From NCBI RefSeq assembly GCF_001426755.1, contig NZ_LMFJ01000001.1, positions 987,846-1,051,845 on the forward strand: DNA of 64,000 nucleotides, written 5' to 3'. This document shows, piece after piece, positions 8,511 through 18,019 of the stretch. This stretch comes from Aeromicrobium sp. Root495 (GTDB lineage: Bacteria; Actinomycetota; Actinomycetes; Propionibacteriales; Nocardioidaceae). A program made the position numbers and the translations under genes. The notes beneath the pieces are model-generated. The model was not told the origin of the DNA and searched no databases. It saw only the letters and a program-made list of their open reading frames with translations. Position 1 is the first letter of the stretch. Every line of letters starts with the position of its first letter.

Positions 8511-9100
8511 TGGGTCTCCTCGACTCGCTGCTCGGACGCACCAAGCCGCCGCAGGCCAACCTCGACGACCTCTTCGCCGTGCCGCAGGCGGTCCTGTCGC
8601 TCGCCACGGCGGGCATCACGGCCACGGGCTCCGGAGCGGTGTGCTTCCGCGACGTCGACGGCACGAGCGACGACGCCGTCATCAAGGAGGCCGAGCTCGT
8701 CATCGGCACCGACACCACGGCCACCGTCGACCTCGTGGACGACGCGCACGGCTTCCGATGGCTCACGGTCTCGCGACCCACGAGCGCCGGCGGGGGAGAC
8801 GCCACGGCTCTCGTCGCCGACCTCCACGCGGTGAACAGCTCACTCATGGACGCAGGCTTCGGAGCGTCGCTGCTCTGCAGCACGATCAACCTCACCACGG
8901 GCGACGGTGGCCCGGCCGCCCTCGTCTACCTCTTCAAGCAGGGCACCTTCTACCCCTTCGTCCCGGTGGCCGGACGACGCCGTGACAACGCGGTGGAGCT
9001 CCAGGTGAAGACCGTCGTGGAGGGCGACCTCCCCGTCGAGAAGGCACTCGAGCGCTGGCTCGCGGTGTGGGACGCCCCAGGCCTGTCCGTCGGGTCCTGA
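8510..9100 (+). CDS. pspAB: PspA-associated protein PspAB
   Basis: Protein of 196 aa starting MGLLDSLLGR, the pattern of the actinobacterial PspA-associated family PspAB that is encoded beside PspA and HtpX. It is a soluble, mixed alpha/beta protein with no catalytic motif I can identify and no membrane segments. The ATG at 8510 shares its A with the htpX stop codon, so it is translationally coupled. The usual companion pspAA is not between these genes, so the operon is the three-gene form. The name rests on sequence resemblance and on context together. Confidence 0.75.
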   Translation: MGLLDSLLGRTKPPQANLDDLFAVPQAVLSLATAGITATGSGAVCFRDVDGTSDDAVIKEAELVIGTDTTATVDLVDDAHGFRWLTVSRPTSAGGGDATALVADLHAVNSSLMDAGFGASLLCSTINLTTGDGGPAALVYLFKQGTFYPFVPVAGRRRDNAVELQVKTVVEGDLPVEKALERWLAVWDAPGLSVGS

Positions 9101-9110
9101 GCCCGGCTAG

Positions 9111-10388
<1,278 letters not shown>

Positions 10389-10395
10389 CGGCGCT

Positions 10396-11511
10396 GTGAG
10401 GGTCCTCGTCGCGCCCGACAAGTTCGCCGGGACGCTCTCGGCGCCGCAGGCCGCGCAGGCCATCATCGAGGGGTGGGCCCGCACGGCCCCTGCGGACGTG
10501 CTCACGGCCATCCCGCTCGCCGACGGCGGTCCGGGCTTCGTCGACGCCCTGCACGCCGCCCTCGGAGGTCAGCTCCGTGCCGTGACCGTCCCCGGTCCGT
10601 CGGGGTCTGCCGTCCCCGTGGCGCTGCTGCACGTCGAAGGCACCGCCTACGTCGAGTCCGCGCAGGCGTGCGGGCTGCACCTGCTCGACCCGCCCGACCC
10701 GTGGGACGCCACGACGGCCGGGGTCGGCGTGGCCGTGGCCGCGGCGATCGACGCCGGAGCGCACACGGTGGTCGTCGGGCTGGGCGGGAGCGGCACCAAC
10801 GACGGCGGGGCCGGTCTGCTCGGTGCGCTCGGCGCCACCTCCGACGTCGCGCTCGACGCCGGTCCCCGAGGTCTGCGGGGCGTCACCTCGGTCCTGCTGG
10901 GGCCGGCCCTCGACCGCGTCGAGGGTGTGCGCCTGGTCGCCGCCACCGACGTCGAGGTGCCGCTGCTGGGGATGTTCGGCGCCACCAAGACGTTCGGCCC
11001 GCAGAAGGGCCTGTCCGACCCCGAGGTCATCGAGGTCGACGGCCTGCTCGACGCCTTCGTCGTGGCCGCGTGCGGACCCACGCCCGCCGAGCGTCGGGCG
11101 GCCGATGCCAAGGGTGCCGGCGCGGCGGGCGGACTGGGGTTCGCGCTGCTCCTGCTCGGCGCGGAGGTCGTCCCGGGCGTGTCGCTCGTGGCGGACGCCG
11201 TGGGGCTGGCCGAGGCGTGCCGGGAGAACGACCTCGTGATCACGGGCGAGGGCACCTACGACCACACGTCCCGCAGCGGGAAGGTCGTGCACGGCGTGGC
11301 CACGGTGGCTGCGGCCACGGCGCGCCCCTGCATCGCGCTGGCCGGACGCGTCACGGTCGGAGCGCGGGAGATGCGGGCCATGGGCGTGGAGTCCGCCTAC
11401 GCCGCCGTCGACCTCGTGGGGGAGGAGCAGTCGCTCGCCCGCCCCTACGAGGCCCTGGCCGCACTCGCCGAGCGCGTCGCTCGGACTTGGTCGCCGGGAG
11501 ACTCCGCGTAG
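10396..11511 (+). CDS. glxK: Glycerate 2-kinase (GckA/GlxK family)
   Basis: ATP-dependent glycerate kinase family, 371 aa, predicted to phosphorylate D-glycerate. Signature segments are the N-terminal VLVAPDKFAGTLSA, IPLADGGPGFVDAL at about residue 35, the Gly-rich VVVGLGGSGTNDGGAG near 118, and VITGEGTYDHTSRSGK with KVVHGVA towards the C-terminus, all typical of the family. Both expected domains are complete. The GTG start at 10396 lies eight bases after aspB, so it is probably co-transcribed with it. The same order, glycerate kinase then ErpA-like protein then adenosine kinase, is known in mycobacteria. Confidence 0.9.
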   Translation: MRVLVAPDKFAGTLSAPQAAQAIIEGWARTAPADVLTAIPLADGGPGFVDALHAALGGQLRAVTVPGPSGSAVPVALLHVEGTAYVESAQACGLHLLDPPDPWDATTAGVGVAVAAAIDAGAHTVVVGLGGSGTNDGGAGLLGALGATSDVALDAGPRGLRGVTSVLLGPALDRVEGVRLVAATDVEVPLLGMFGATKTFGPQKGLSDPEVIEVDGLLDAFVVAACGPTPAERRAADAKGAGAAGGLGFALLLLGAEVVPGVSLVADAVGLAEACRENDLVITGEGTYDHTSRSGKVVHGVATVAAATARPCIALAGRVTVGAREMRAMGVESAYAAVDLVGEEQSLARPYEALAALAERVARTWSPGDSA

Positions 11512-11598
11512 GATGGGAACAGATCCACGCAGAGCGATGTTGAACCACTCGTCCTGACCTGGACGACCAGACCCAGAACATCAGACATGGAGATGACC

Positions 11599-11976
11599 AT
11601 GAGCGTCGACAGCACGACGACCCCCGTCGAGATCCAGACCGAGAAGCCCGCGGACGGCATCACGCTGAGCGACGGCGCCGCCTCCAAGGTCAAGAGCCTG
11701 CTCGAGCAGGAGGGCCGCGACGACCTGGCCCTGCGCATCGCGGTCCAGCCCGGCGGCTGCTCCGGCCTGCGCTACCAGCTCTTCTTCGACGAGCGCTCGC
11801 TCGACGGCGACGAGATCCGCGAGTTCGACGGCGTCAACGTCGTCGTCGACCGGATGAGCCTGCCGTACCTGCACGGCGCCACGATCGACTTCGTCGACAC
11901 CATCGAGAAGCAGGGCTTCACGATCGACAACCCCATGGCCACGGGTTCGTGCGCCTGCGGCGACTCGTTCCACTGA
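11599..11976 (+). CDS. erpA: A-type iron-sulfur carrier ErpA
   Basis: HesB/IscA family scaffold that delivers Fe-S clusters to apo-proteins. The 125 aa protein has the three conserved cysteines C54 (GGCSG), C118 and C120 (SCACG). The start is set at ATG 11599, which has GGAG at the right spacing; an in-frame ATG at 11587 lacks a ribosome site. A likely promoter, TTGGTC (11487-11492), 16 bp, then TAGGAT (11509-11514), overlaps the upstream stop codon and gives a leader of about 80 nt. A strong terminator follows at 12035. It may serve the Rieske protein and other Fe-S enzymes nearby. Confidence 0.92.
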   Translation: MSVDSTTTPVEIQTEKPADGITLSDGAASKVKSLLEQEGRDDLALRIAVQPGGCSGLRYQLFFDERSLDGDEIREFDGVNVVVDRMSLPYLHGATIDFVDTIEKQGFTIDNPMATGSCACGDSFH

Positions 11977-12034
11977 GTCCTCGGCGCCCGGACCGATCAC
12001 CGGCTCCGGCGCGCTGAGAAAGATCACACTCTTC

Positions 12035-12062
12035 AAGGCCCCCTGCGCAAGCAGGGGGCCTT
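12035..12062 (+). terminator. Hairpin terminator after erpA
   Basis: A perfect 12-bp stem, AAGGCCCCCTGC paired with GCAGGGGGCCTT, closes a GCAA loop. It begins 58 bases after the erpA stop. The T-tract is short (TT then GGCTTATC), so release may be less efficient than in a classical site. It separates erpA from the adenosine-kinase promoter immediately downstream. Confidence 0.8.
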
Positions 12063-12079
12063 GGCTTATCGTTCACCAC

Positions 12080-13054
12080 GTGCATCTCGCCATCGCCGGT
12101 TCCATCGCGACCGACCACCTGATGACCTTTCCGGGCAAGTTCGCCGACTCCCTCGTGCCCGAGGAGCTCGACAAGATCGCCCTGTCGTTCCTCGTCGAGG
12201 ACCTCGACGTGCGCCGCGGCGGCTGTGCCGCCAACATCAGCTTCGCCCTCGGCAAGCTCGGCCACCGTCCCGTCCTCGTGGGCGCGGTCGGCCAGGACTT
12301 CGACGTCGAGTACCGCGGCTGGCTCGAGTCGGCCGGCGTCGACACGAGCGGCGTGCTCGTCTCCGAGACGCGTCACACGGCCCGCTTCGTCTGCACCACG
12401 GACTCGGCGCTCGCCCAGATCGCCACGTTCTACGCCGGCGCCATGTCCGAGGCCCGCGACATCGACATCCTCCAGGTCGGCAGTGACTTCGACCTCGTGC
12501 TCGTCGGCCCCGACGACCCGGACGGCATGCTCCGCCACACCCAGACGTGCCGCGAGCACGGCATCCCGTTCGCGGCGGACCCCTCGCAGCAGCTCGCGTG
12601 GGCCGACGGCGACCTCATCCGCCAGCTCATCGACGGAGCGGCCTACCTGTTCAGCAACGACTACGAGTCCGCGCTCATCCAGCAGAAGACCGGCTGGACC
12701 GAGGACGAGGTGCAGGCCCACGTGGGCACGCGCGTCGTCACGCGCGGCAAGGACGGCGTCTCCGTCTACCCGGCCGACGGCGAGCCCGTGCACGTGGGCG
12801 CCATCAACGGCGTCGTGGCCGTCGACCCCACGGGTGTCGGCGACAGCTTCCGGGCCGGCTTCCTCGCCGGTGTCGCGGCCGGTCTCGACCACGAGCGCTC
12901 GGCCCAGGTGGGCTGCACCATCGCCGCCAGCGTCGTCGAGACCAAGGGCACGCAGGAGTACGTGCTGACGCGCGAGGGATTCCTGGAGCGGCTCGGCGCC
13001 ACGTACGGCAGCGCCGCTGCCGACGAGGTCGGCGCAGCGTTGGCGCTCGCGTGA
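12080..13054 (+). CDS. adoK: PfkB-family sugar/nucleoside kinase, adenosine kinase-like
   Basis: Ribokinase-fold kinase of 324 aa. The N-terminal signature RRGGCAANISFALGKLG (about 50-66) and the C-terminal signature DPTGVGDSFRAGF, containing the catalytic Asp and anion hole, are intact. In mycobacteria the gene at this position (Rv2202c) is an adenosine kinase, and the sequence pattern agrees, so adenosine salvage is the favoured role. Other PfkB substrates cannot be excluded from sequence. The GTG start at 12080 has TATCGT seven bases upstream, a leaderless arrangement. The gene is followed by the ctaC promoter region. Confidence 0.85.
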   Translation: MHLAIAGSIATDHLMTFPGKFADSLVPEELDKIALSFLVEDLDVRRGGCAANISFALGKLGHRPVLVGAVGQDFDVEYRGWLESAGVDTSGVLVSETRHTARFVCTTDSALAQIATFYAGAMSEARDIDILQVGSDFDLVLVGPDDPDGMLRHTQTCREHGIPFAADPSQQLAWADGDLIRQLIDGAAYLFSNDYESALIQQKTGWTEDEVQAHVGTRVVTRGKDGVSVYPADGEPVHVGAINGVVAVDPTGVGDSFRAGFLAGVAAGLDHERSAQVGCTIAASVVETKGTQEYVLTREGFLERLGATYGSAAADEVGAALALA

Positions 13055-13160
13055 ACCAAGGGCAACCTAAGTCTGTCCTCGGCGAAGGCTCCGAGGTAAT
13101 GTTCTGCTGTCTTGTGATCACTGTCCTGTGACCGGACGGTACGTAGGAGAAAGGCGCCCT

Positions 13161-13994
13161 GTGGCCCGGAAGAAGCTGGCGATCTTCGCCGCTGTTGCCG
13201 CCGTGCTCGGCCTGAGCGGATGCTCGCCGGTCGACGACCACGACATCAAGCGCCTCGCGCTGCCCATCGCCGCGAGCGACCGCACCGACACGATGTGGGA
13301 CCTGTGGCTCGGAAGCTGGATCGCCGTCCTGGTGATCTTTCTTCTCGTGTTCGGTCTCATCGTCTACGCCTCGGTGCGCTACCGCCGCCGCAGCGACGAC
13401 GAGATCCCCTCGCAGGTCAGGTACAACCTGCCCATCGAGGCGCTCTACACGATCGCCCCGGTCATCATCGTGGCCGTGTTCTTCTTCCACACCGTCACGG
13501 CGCAGAACGAGATGCTCCGCAAGGTGGAGAACCCCGACCACACCATCGAGGTCGTCGGCTCCAAGTGGCAGTGGGCCTTCAACTATGTCGACGAGAAGGC
13601 CACCACCGGCACGGACGTCTTCGACGTCGGCACCCCCGAGAAGCCAGCGGAACTGTGGCTCCCGGTCGACGAGTCGGTGCGCTTCAACCTGATGTCGCCC
13701 GACGTCATCCACTCGTTCTGGGTCCCGGAGTTCTACTTCAAGATGGACGTCGTCCCTGGCCGACAGAACAGTTTCGATCTCACGCCCACGCGTGAAGGCA
13801 CCTTCACGGGCCGCTGTGCCGAGCTCTGCGGCCTGTACCACTCGCGGATGATCTTCAAGGTGAAGGTCGTGAGCCGTGCCGAGTACGACGCGCACCTCAA
13901 GCAGCTCCAGGCCGACGGCGACGTCGGGGCACCCAAGGGTGCCAAGGAGGCTCGCGAGATCGCAGGCCTCGAGAAGGACGGAGAGCAGGGCTGA
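13161..13994 (+). CDS. ctaC: Cytochrome c oxidase subunit II
   Basis: CuA-carrying subunit of the aa3-type terminal oxidase, 277 aa. It has a lipoprotein-type signal with lipobox LSGC, two membrane helices ([18 protein letters not shown] and the [12 protein letters not shown] segment), and a periplasmic cupredoxin domain. The CuA ligands are in [12 protein letters not shown]; a conserved WQWAF electron-entry segment is also present. The start is GTG 13161, because GGAGAAAGG lies at proper spacing; the upstream in-frame codons lack support. A possible -10 (TAATGT, 13097-13102) lies in the 106-bp gap. The stop overlaps the ctaD ATG (TGATG), so subunits II and I are coupled. Confidence 0.96.
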   Translation: MARKKLAIFAAVAAVLGLSGCSPVDDHDIKRLALPIAASDRTDTMWDLWLGSWIAVLVIFLLVFGLIVYASVRYRRRSDDEIPSQVRYNLPIEALYTIAPVIIVAVFFFHTVTAQNEMLRKVENPDHTIEVVGSKWQWAFNYVDEKATTGTDVFDVGTPEKPAELWLPVDESVRFNLMSPDVIHSFWVPEFYFKMDVVPGRQNSFDLTPTREGTFTGRCAELCGLYHSRMIFKVKVVSRAEYDAHLKQLQADGDVGAPKGAKEAREIAGLEKDGEQG

Positions 13995-15796
13995 TGACGA
14001 ACACAGCATCCTTCGAGGACGTGCGCGAGCGGACCGCCACGCGCGAGCGCACGCTGGGCGAGAAGGTCGTCGTGGTCCTGACGACCACCGATCACAAGGT
14101 GATCGGCAACATGTACCTGGTCACGTCGTTCGTCTTCTTCCTGATCGGCGGTGTGTTGGCTCTGGCCATCCGCGCCAACCTGGCCCAGCCAGGGTCCAAG
14201 CTCCTGAGCGACGAGGCCTACAACCAGGCCTTCACGATGCACGGCACGATCATGCTGCTGATGTTCGCCACGCCGCTGTTCTTCGGCTTCGGCAACGCGA
14301 TCATGCCCCTGCAGATCGGTGCGCCCGACGTCGCCTTCCCGCGCCTCAACATGTTCAGCTACTGGCTGTACTTGATGGGCTCCACGATCGTGGTCTCCGG
14401 CTTCTTCGTGCCCGGCGGCGCTGCCAGCTTCGGCTGGTTCGCCTACGCGCCGCTGTCGGACTCGGTCAACTCCCCCGGTGTCGGCGGTGACCTCTGGGTC
14501 ATGGGCCTGTGGATGTCGGGCCTCGGCACCATTCTCGGTGCGGTCAACTTCGTCACCACGATCTTCTGCATGCGCGTGCCCGGCATGACCATGTTCCGTA
14601 TGCCGATCTTCGTCTGGAACACCCTGGTCACGAGCATGCTCGTGCTCATCGCGTTCCCGATCTTCGCAGCGGCCCTCCTGACCCTCGAGGCCGACCGACG
14701 CCTCGGGGCCAACGTCTTCGACGCCGCCAACGGCGGCCCGATCCTGTGGCAGCACCTCTTCTGGTTCTTCGGCCACCCCGAGGTCTACATCATCGCGCTG
14801 CCGTTCTTCGGCATCATCACCGAGATCCTCCCGGTCTTCGCGCGCAAGCCCATCTTCGGCTACGTCGGCCTCGTGGGCGCCACGCTCATGATCGCCGCCC
14901 TCTCGGTCGCGGTCTGGGCCCACCACATGTTCGTCACGGGCGCCGTCGACCTCGCGTTCTTCAGCTTCATGACGTTCCTCATCGCGGTGCCCACCGGCGT
15001 GAAGTTCTTCAACTGGATCGGCACGTTGTGGGGCGGAAGTCTGTCCTTCGACACCCCCCTCATCTTCGCGCTGGGCTTCCTCACGACCTTCCTCTTCGGT
15101 GGTTTGACGGGCGTCATCCTGGCCTCGCCGGCCCTGGACTTCCAGCTCTCGGACTCCTACTTCGTGGTGGCGCACTTCCACTACGTGGTGTTCGGCACGG
15201 TGGTGTTCGCGATGTTCGCGGGCTTCTACTTCTGGTGGCCCAAGCTCACCGGGCGCATGCTCGACGAGAAGCTCGGCAAGATCCACTTCTGGCTCCTGTT
15301 CGTCGGCTTCCACCTCACGTTCCTCGTCCAGCACTGGCTGGGTGTCGAGGGCATGCCGCGTCGCTACGCCGACTACAGCCCCACCGACGGCTTCACCACG
15401 CTCAACGAGATCTCGAGCGTCGGAGCCTTCCTGCTGGGCGCCTCCACGCTGCCGTTCTTCTACAACGTGTGGAAGTCGCGCAAGAGCCCCCTCGTGGGAC
15501 TCGACGACCCGTGGGGCTGGGGCCGCTCGCTCGAGTGGGCCACGTCCTCGCCGCCGCCGCGCCACAACTTCCACTCGCTGCCGCGCATCCGGTCCGAGAG
15601 CCCTGCCTTCGACCTCCACCACCCGGAGATCGCCGAGCTCGAGCTCCTGCACAATCCCGACGAGGACTCGATCTTCGCCGATGCGCCCAACGTGAACGGC
15701 AAGTCCGAGGCCATCGACGACGCCACCCCCGAGCGGGGCACGGACCACGAGGACATCGACGGCACCGCCGGCCACTCCGACGAGAAGGATCACTGA
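13994..15796 (+). CDS. ctaD: Cytochrome c oxidase subunit I
   Basis: Catalytic haem-copper subunit that reduces oxygen and pumps protons, 600 aa. The low-spin haem histidine lies in [12 protein letters not shown], the CuB/cross-link motif in [14 protein letters not shown], the HH pair in WAHHMF, and the C-terminal haem ligands in [11 protein letters not shown]. Twelve hydrophobic segments are present. The 75-residue hydrophilic C-terminus is acidic ([19 protein letters not shown]), as in other actinobacterial CtaD. It is between ctaC (overlapping by one base) and ctaF (three-base gap). Confidence 0.97.
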   Translation: MTNTASFEDVRERTATRERTLGEKVVVVLTTTDHKVIGNMYLVTSFVFFLIGGVLALAIRANLAQPGSKLLSDEAYNQAFTMHGTIMLLMFATPLFFGFGNAIMPLQIGAPDVAFPRLNMFSYWLYLMGSTIVVSGFFVPGGAASFGWFAYAPLSDSVNSPGVGGDLWVMGLWMSGLGTILGAVNFVTTIFCMRVPGMTMFRMPIFVWNTLVTSMLVLIAFPIFAAALLTLEADRRLGANVFDAANGGPILWQHLFWFFGHPEVYIIALPFFGIITEILPVFARKPIFGYVGLVGATLMIAALSVAVWAHHMFVTGAVDLAFFSFMTFLIAVPTGVKFFNWIGTLWGGSLSFDTPLIFALGFLTTFLFGGLTGVILASPALDFQLSDSYFVVAHFHYVVFGTVVFAMFAGFYFWWPKLTGRMLDEKLGKIHFWLLFVGFHLTFLVQHWLGVEGMPRRYADYSPTDGFTTLNEISSVGAFLLGASTLPFFYNVWKSRKSPLVGLDDPWGWGRSLEWATSSPPPRHNFHSLPRIRSESPAFDLHHPEIAELELLHNPDEDSIFADAPNVNGKSEAIDDATPERGTDHEDIDGTAGHSDEKDH

Positions 15797-15799
15797 GCC

Positions 15800-16195
15800 A
15801 TGAAGTCCGAGTTCTGGACCATCGTCTCCTGCGGGATCTTCTTCTTCCTGATCGCACCCGTCTACTGGGTGCTCACGAACGACTGGACCGGCACGACGGC
15901 CCTCGTCATGACGTTCCTGCTGTGCGCCCTGCTGGGCTTCTACCTCTACGTCGTGGCCGGACAGATCGATCCGCGTCCCGAGGACCGTGCCGACGGAGAG
16001 ATCGCCGAGGGTGCGGGCGAGCAGGGCTTCTTCCCGCCCTACAGCTGGTGGCCGCTCGTCTGCGCCTCCATGCTCGCGATCTGCGTCCTGGGCGTCGTCA
16101 TCGGCTGGTGGCTCTTCATCATCGGTGTCGGCCTGGGTGCGGTGGCGCTGTGGGGCTGGATCTTCGAGTACTACCGCGGCATCCACGCGCACTGA
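15800..16195 (+). CDS. ctaF: Actinobacterial cytochrome c oxidase subunit IV
   Basis: Small accessory subunit of the actinobacterial aa3 oxidase and of the bcc-aa3 supercomplex. The 131 aa protein has four hydrophobic helices: residues about 6-24, 34-53, 85-103 and 105-124. A conserved loop contains EGAGEQGFFPPYSWWPL. The family is known only from actinobacteria and the sequence is typical. The ATG at 15800 is three bases after the ctaD stop, so it is the last gene of the ctaC-ctaD-ctaF operon. Confidence 0.94.
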   Translation: MKSEFWTIVSCGIFFFLIAPVYWVLTNDWTGTTALVMTFLLCALLGFYLYVVAGQIDPRPEDRADGEIAEGAGEQGFFPPYSWWPLVCASMLAICVLGVVIGWWLFIIGVGLGAVALWGWIFEYYRGIHAH

Positions 16196-16269
16196 CCTGA
16201 GGGGCACCGACCGGCCGCGAGTTCTCGCGTCGGTCGGGATCCTGCCCGACGGGCACGTAGAATGACGAA

Positions 16270-17466
16270 GTGAGTCTTCCCCGCCCCGTCCGCACGCTCC
16301 TCGGAGCCGGTCTCTGCGTCGGCCTCGGCACGTCCCTGCTGGTGGGCTGCTCGCCCAAGACCATCACGGGCGACGACGAGGAGTCGCTGCCCGTGCGGCT
16401 GACCACCAACGTGAAGCAGGGCGCCGACGCGCTCGACGTGTCCACGCTCGTCTCGGTCACCGCCTTCCACGGGAAGGTCACCGTCTCCAACCTGACGGCC
16501 GCCGACGGCACGAAGGTCGCCGGCGAGGGCGCCGACGGCACCTGGAAGGCCACCCAGCGCCTCGAGCCCGGCACGTCCTACCGGCTCGGCGTGAAGGCCG
16601 TGGGGGAGGACGGCAAGTCCAAGCGTCTCGTCCGCACGTTCCGTACGGCCGACCTCACACTCGCTCAGCAGACCTACCCGTCGGTCGCGCCGCTCAAGGG
16701 CGAGACGGTCGGCGTCGGGATGCCGGTCATCGTCACCTTCGACGTCGCCGTCAAGGATCGTGCGCTCTACGAGAAGAACATGCGCGTGCGGGTCGCAGGC
16801 AAGGACGTCGCCGGCTCGTGGTCGTGGCTGTCCGACCGCGAGGCGCACTACCGTCCCAAGACCTTCTGGCCCGCGCGCAGCACGATCAAGGTCGACCTCG
16901 ACCTCAACAGCCTTCCGGCCGGCGACGGGATCTACGGCCAGCAGGACCAGCACCTCACCTTCCGCACCGGCGCCAAGATGATCAGCATCGTGAACATCAA
17001 GAAGCACACCCTCACGCTGTACCAGGACGCCAAGAAGGTCCGGACCATCCCGGTCTCCACCGGCGACGCCACGCACCAGACCCGCGAGGGCACCAAGGTG
17101 ATCATGGAGAAGTTCAGCTCCGTCGACATGGACGCGGCCACCACGGGCGTCGACTCCACGGACCCGGGCTACTACAACATCAAGGACGTCCGCTGGGCCA
17201 TGCGTCTCACCAACTCCGGTGAGTTCATCCACGCCGCCCCGTGGTCGGTCGCGTCGCAGGGCAACGCCAACGTGAGCCATGGCTGCACCGGCATGAGCAC
17301 GGCCAACGCGTCGTGGCTCTACTCCCGCTCGCAGCGCGGCGACATCGTGAAGTTCGTCGGCAGCACCCGCCCGCTCGAGGACCGCAACGGCTGGACCGAC
17401 TGGAACACGTCCTGGAAGCGCTGGGTCGCCGGCTCCGCCCTCCAGTCCGACCCCGCCATCAGCTGA
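16270..17466 (+). CDS. Lipoprotein L,D-transpeptidase
   Basis: Envelope enzyme that makes 3-3 peptidoglycan cross-links or attaches proteins. It has 398 aa with a lipoprotein signal (lipobox LLVGC, C27), two Ig-like all-beta domains (about 40-150 and 150-235), and a YkuD catalytic domain. The catalytic triad region is HAAPWSV followed by S336-H-G-C339-TG, with the nucleophile C339. The C-terminal extension WTDWNTSWKRW matches the extra subdomain of mycobacterial Ldt. The GTG start at 16270 has TAGAAT six bases before it (leaderless). No terminator lies before the downstream repeat array at 17491. Confidence 0.94.
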   Translation: MSLPRPVRTLLGAGLCVGLGTSLLVGCSPKTITGDDEESLPVRLTTNVKQGADALDVSTLVSVTAFHGKVTVSNLTAADGTKVAGEGADGTWKATQRLEPGTSYRLGVKAVGEDGKSKRLVRTFRTADLTLAQQTYPSVAPLKGETVGVGMPVIVTFDVAVKDRALYEKNMRVRVAGKDVAGSWSWLSDREAHYRPKTFWPARSTIKVDLDLNSLPAGDGIYGQQDQHLTFRTGAKMISIVNIKKHTLTLYQDAKKVRTIPVSTGDATHQTREGTKVIMEKFSSVDMDAATTGVDSTDPGYYNIKDVRWAMRLTNSGEFIHAAPWSVASQGNANVSHGCTGMSTANASWLYSRSQRGDIVKFVGSTRPLEDRNGWTDWNTSWKRWVAGSALQSDPAIS

Positions 17467-17490
17467 CCCCTCCACCACCCCCGTCGGGCC

Positions 17491-17927
17491 GCGGTGACGT
17501 GGCGTCCGTTCCCCGGGACGATGCCGTTGGGCGGTGACGTGGCGTCCGTTCGGTGGGGGCGCTGCCGTCGGGCGGTGAGCTGGCGTCCGTTCGGTGGGGG
17601 CGATGCCGTCGGGCGGTGACGTGGCGTCCGTCTCATGTCCAGGAACCTGCGTGAACGGACGCTGAGCCACCGCCCGACCGGCCAGGGCACTGCGGGGCGT
17701 GGCGGGCACCGGTGGGCTGCCGAGCGCGCCCTCTCGCCGGGGGGCGGTGAGCAGGCGTCCGTTCTGGCGGCTTCGGGAGGCGCGAACGGACGCCAGGTCA
17801 CCGCCCGGCGGCCGGGGTCGGTCCAGACAGACGCCAGGTCACCTCCCGGCGGCCGGAGTCGGGTCGAGACGGACGCCAGGTCACCGCCCGGCGCTGGGGT
17901 CGGTCGAGACGTGCGCCAGGTCACCGC
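17491..17927. repeat. Mirror-symmetric ten-copy inverted repeat array
   Basis: The 553-bp gap between the convergent L,D-transpeptidase and qcrB genes holds no gene. It contains ten copies of a 20-bp core. Five are forward (GCGGTGACGTGGCGTCCGTT type, starting 17491, 17531, 17572, 17613, 17744). Five are reversed (AACGGACGCCAGGTCACCGC type, starting 17654, 17785, 17826, 17868, 17908). The order is FFFFR-FRRRR with 40-42 bp steps, except one central 90-bp step. Reflecting the forward positions about 17709 gives the reverse positions to within one base. Spacers diverge, though the bases before each forward core often read GCCGTCGG. Confidence 0.93.
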
Positions 17928-17971
17928 CCCGACGGCCGGGCGCGGGCCGGCCGCGGGGGAGTGCAGACAGA

Positions 17972-18007
17972 CGAACGGCCCGCCTCCGGAAGGAGGCGGG
18001 CCGTTCG
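17972..18007 (-). terminator. Hairpin terminator of the qcrCAB operon
   Basis: A perfect 16-bp stem, CGAACGGCCCGCCTCC paired with GGAGGCGGGCCGTTCG, closes a four-base GGAA loop, 12 bases downstream of the qcrB stop. On the minus strand it is followed by a T-enriched TCGTCTGTCTG stretch, so it should end the qcrB transcript. It is less convincing for plus-strand transcription. It also separates qcrB from the repeat array. Confidence 0.85.
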
Positions 18008-18019
18008 GCGCGATGGTGA

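Noticed and set aside
17491..17927. CRISPR array
   Set aside because: Cores occur in both orientations, spacers are short and partly repeated, and no cas gene is in the window.
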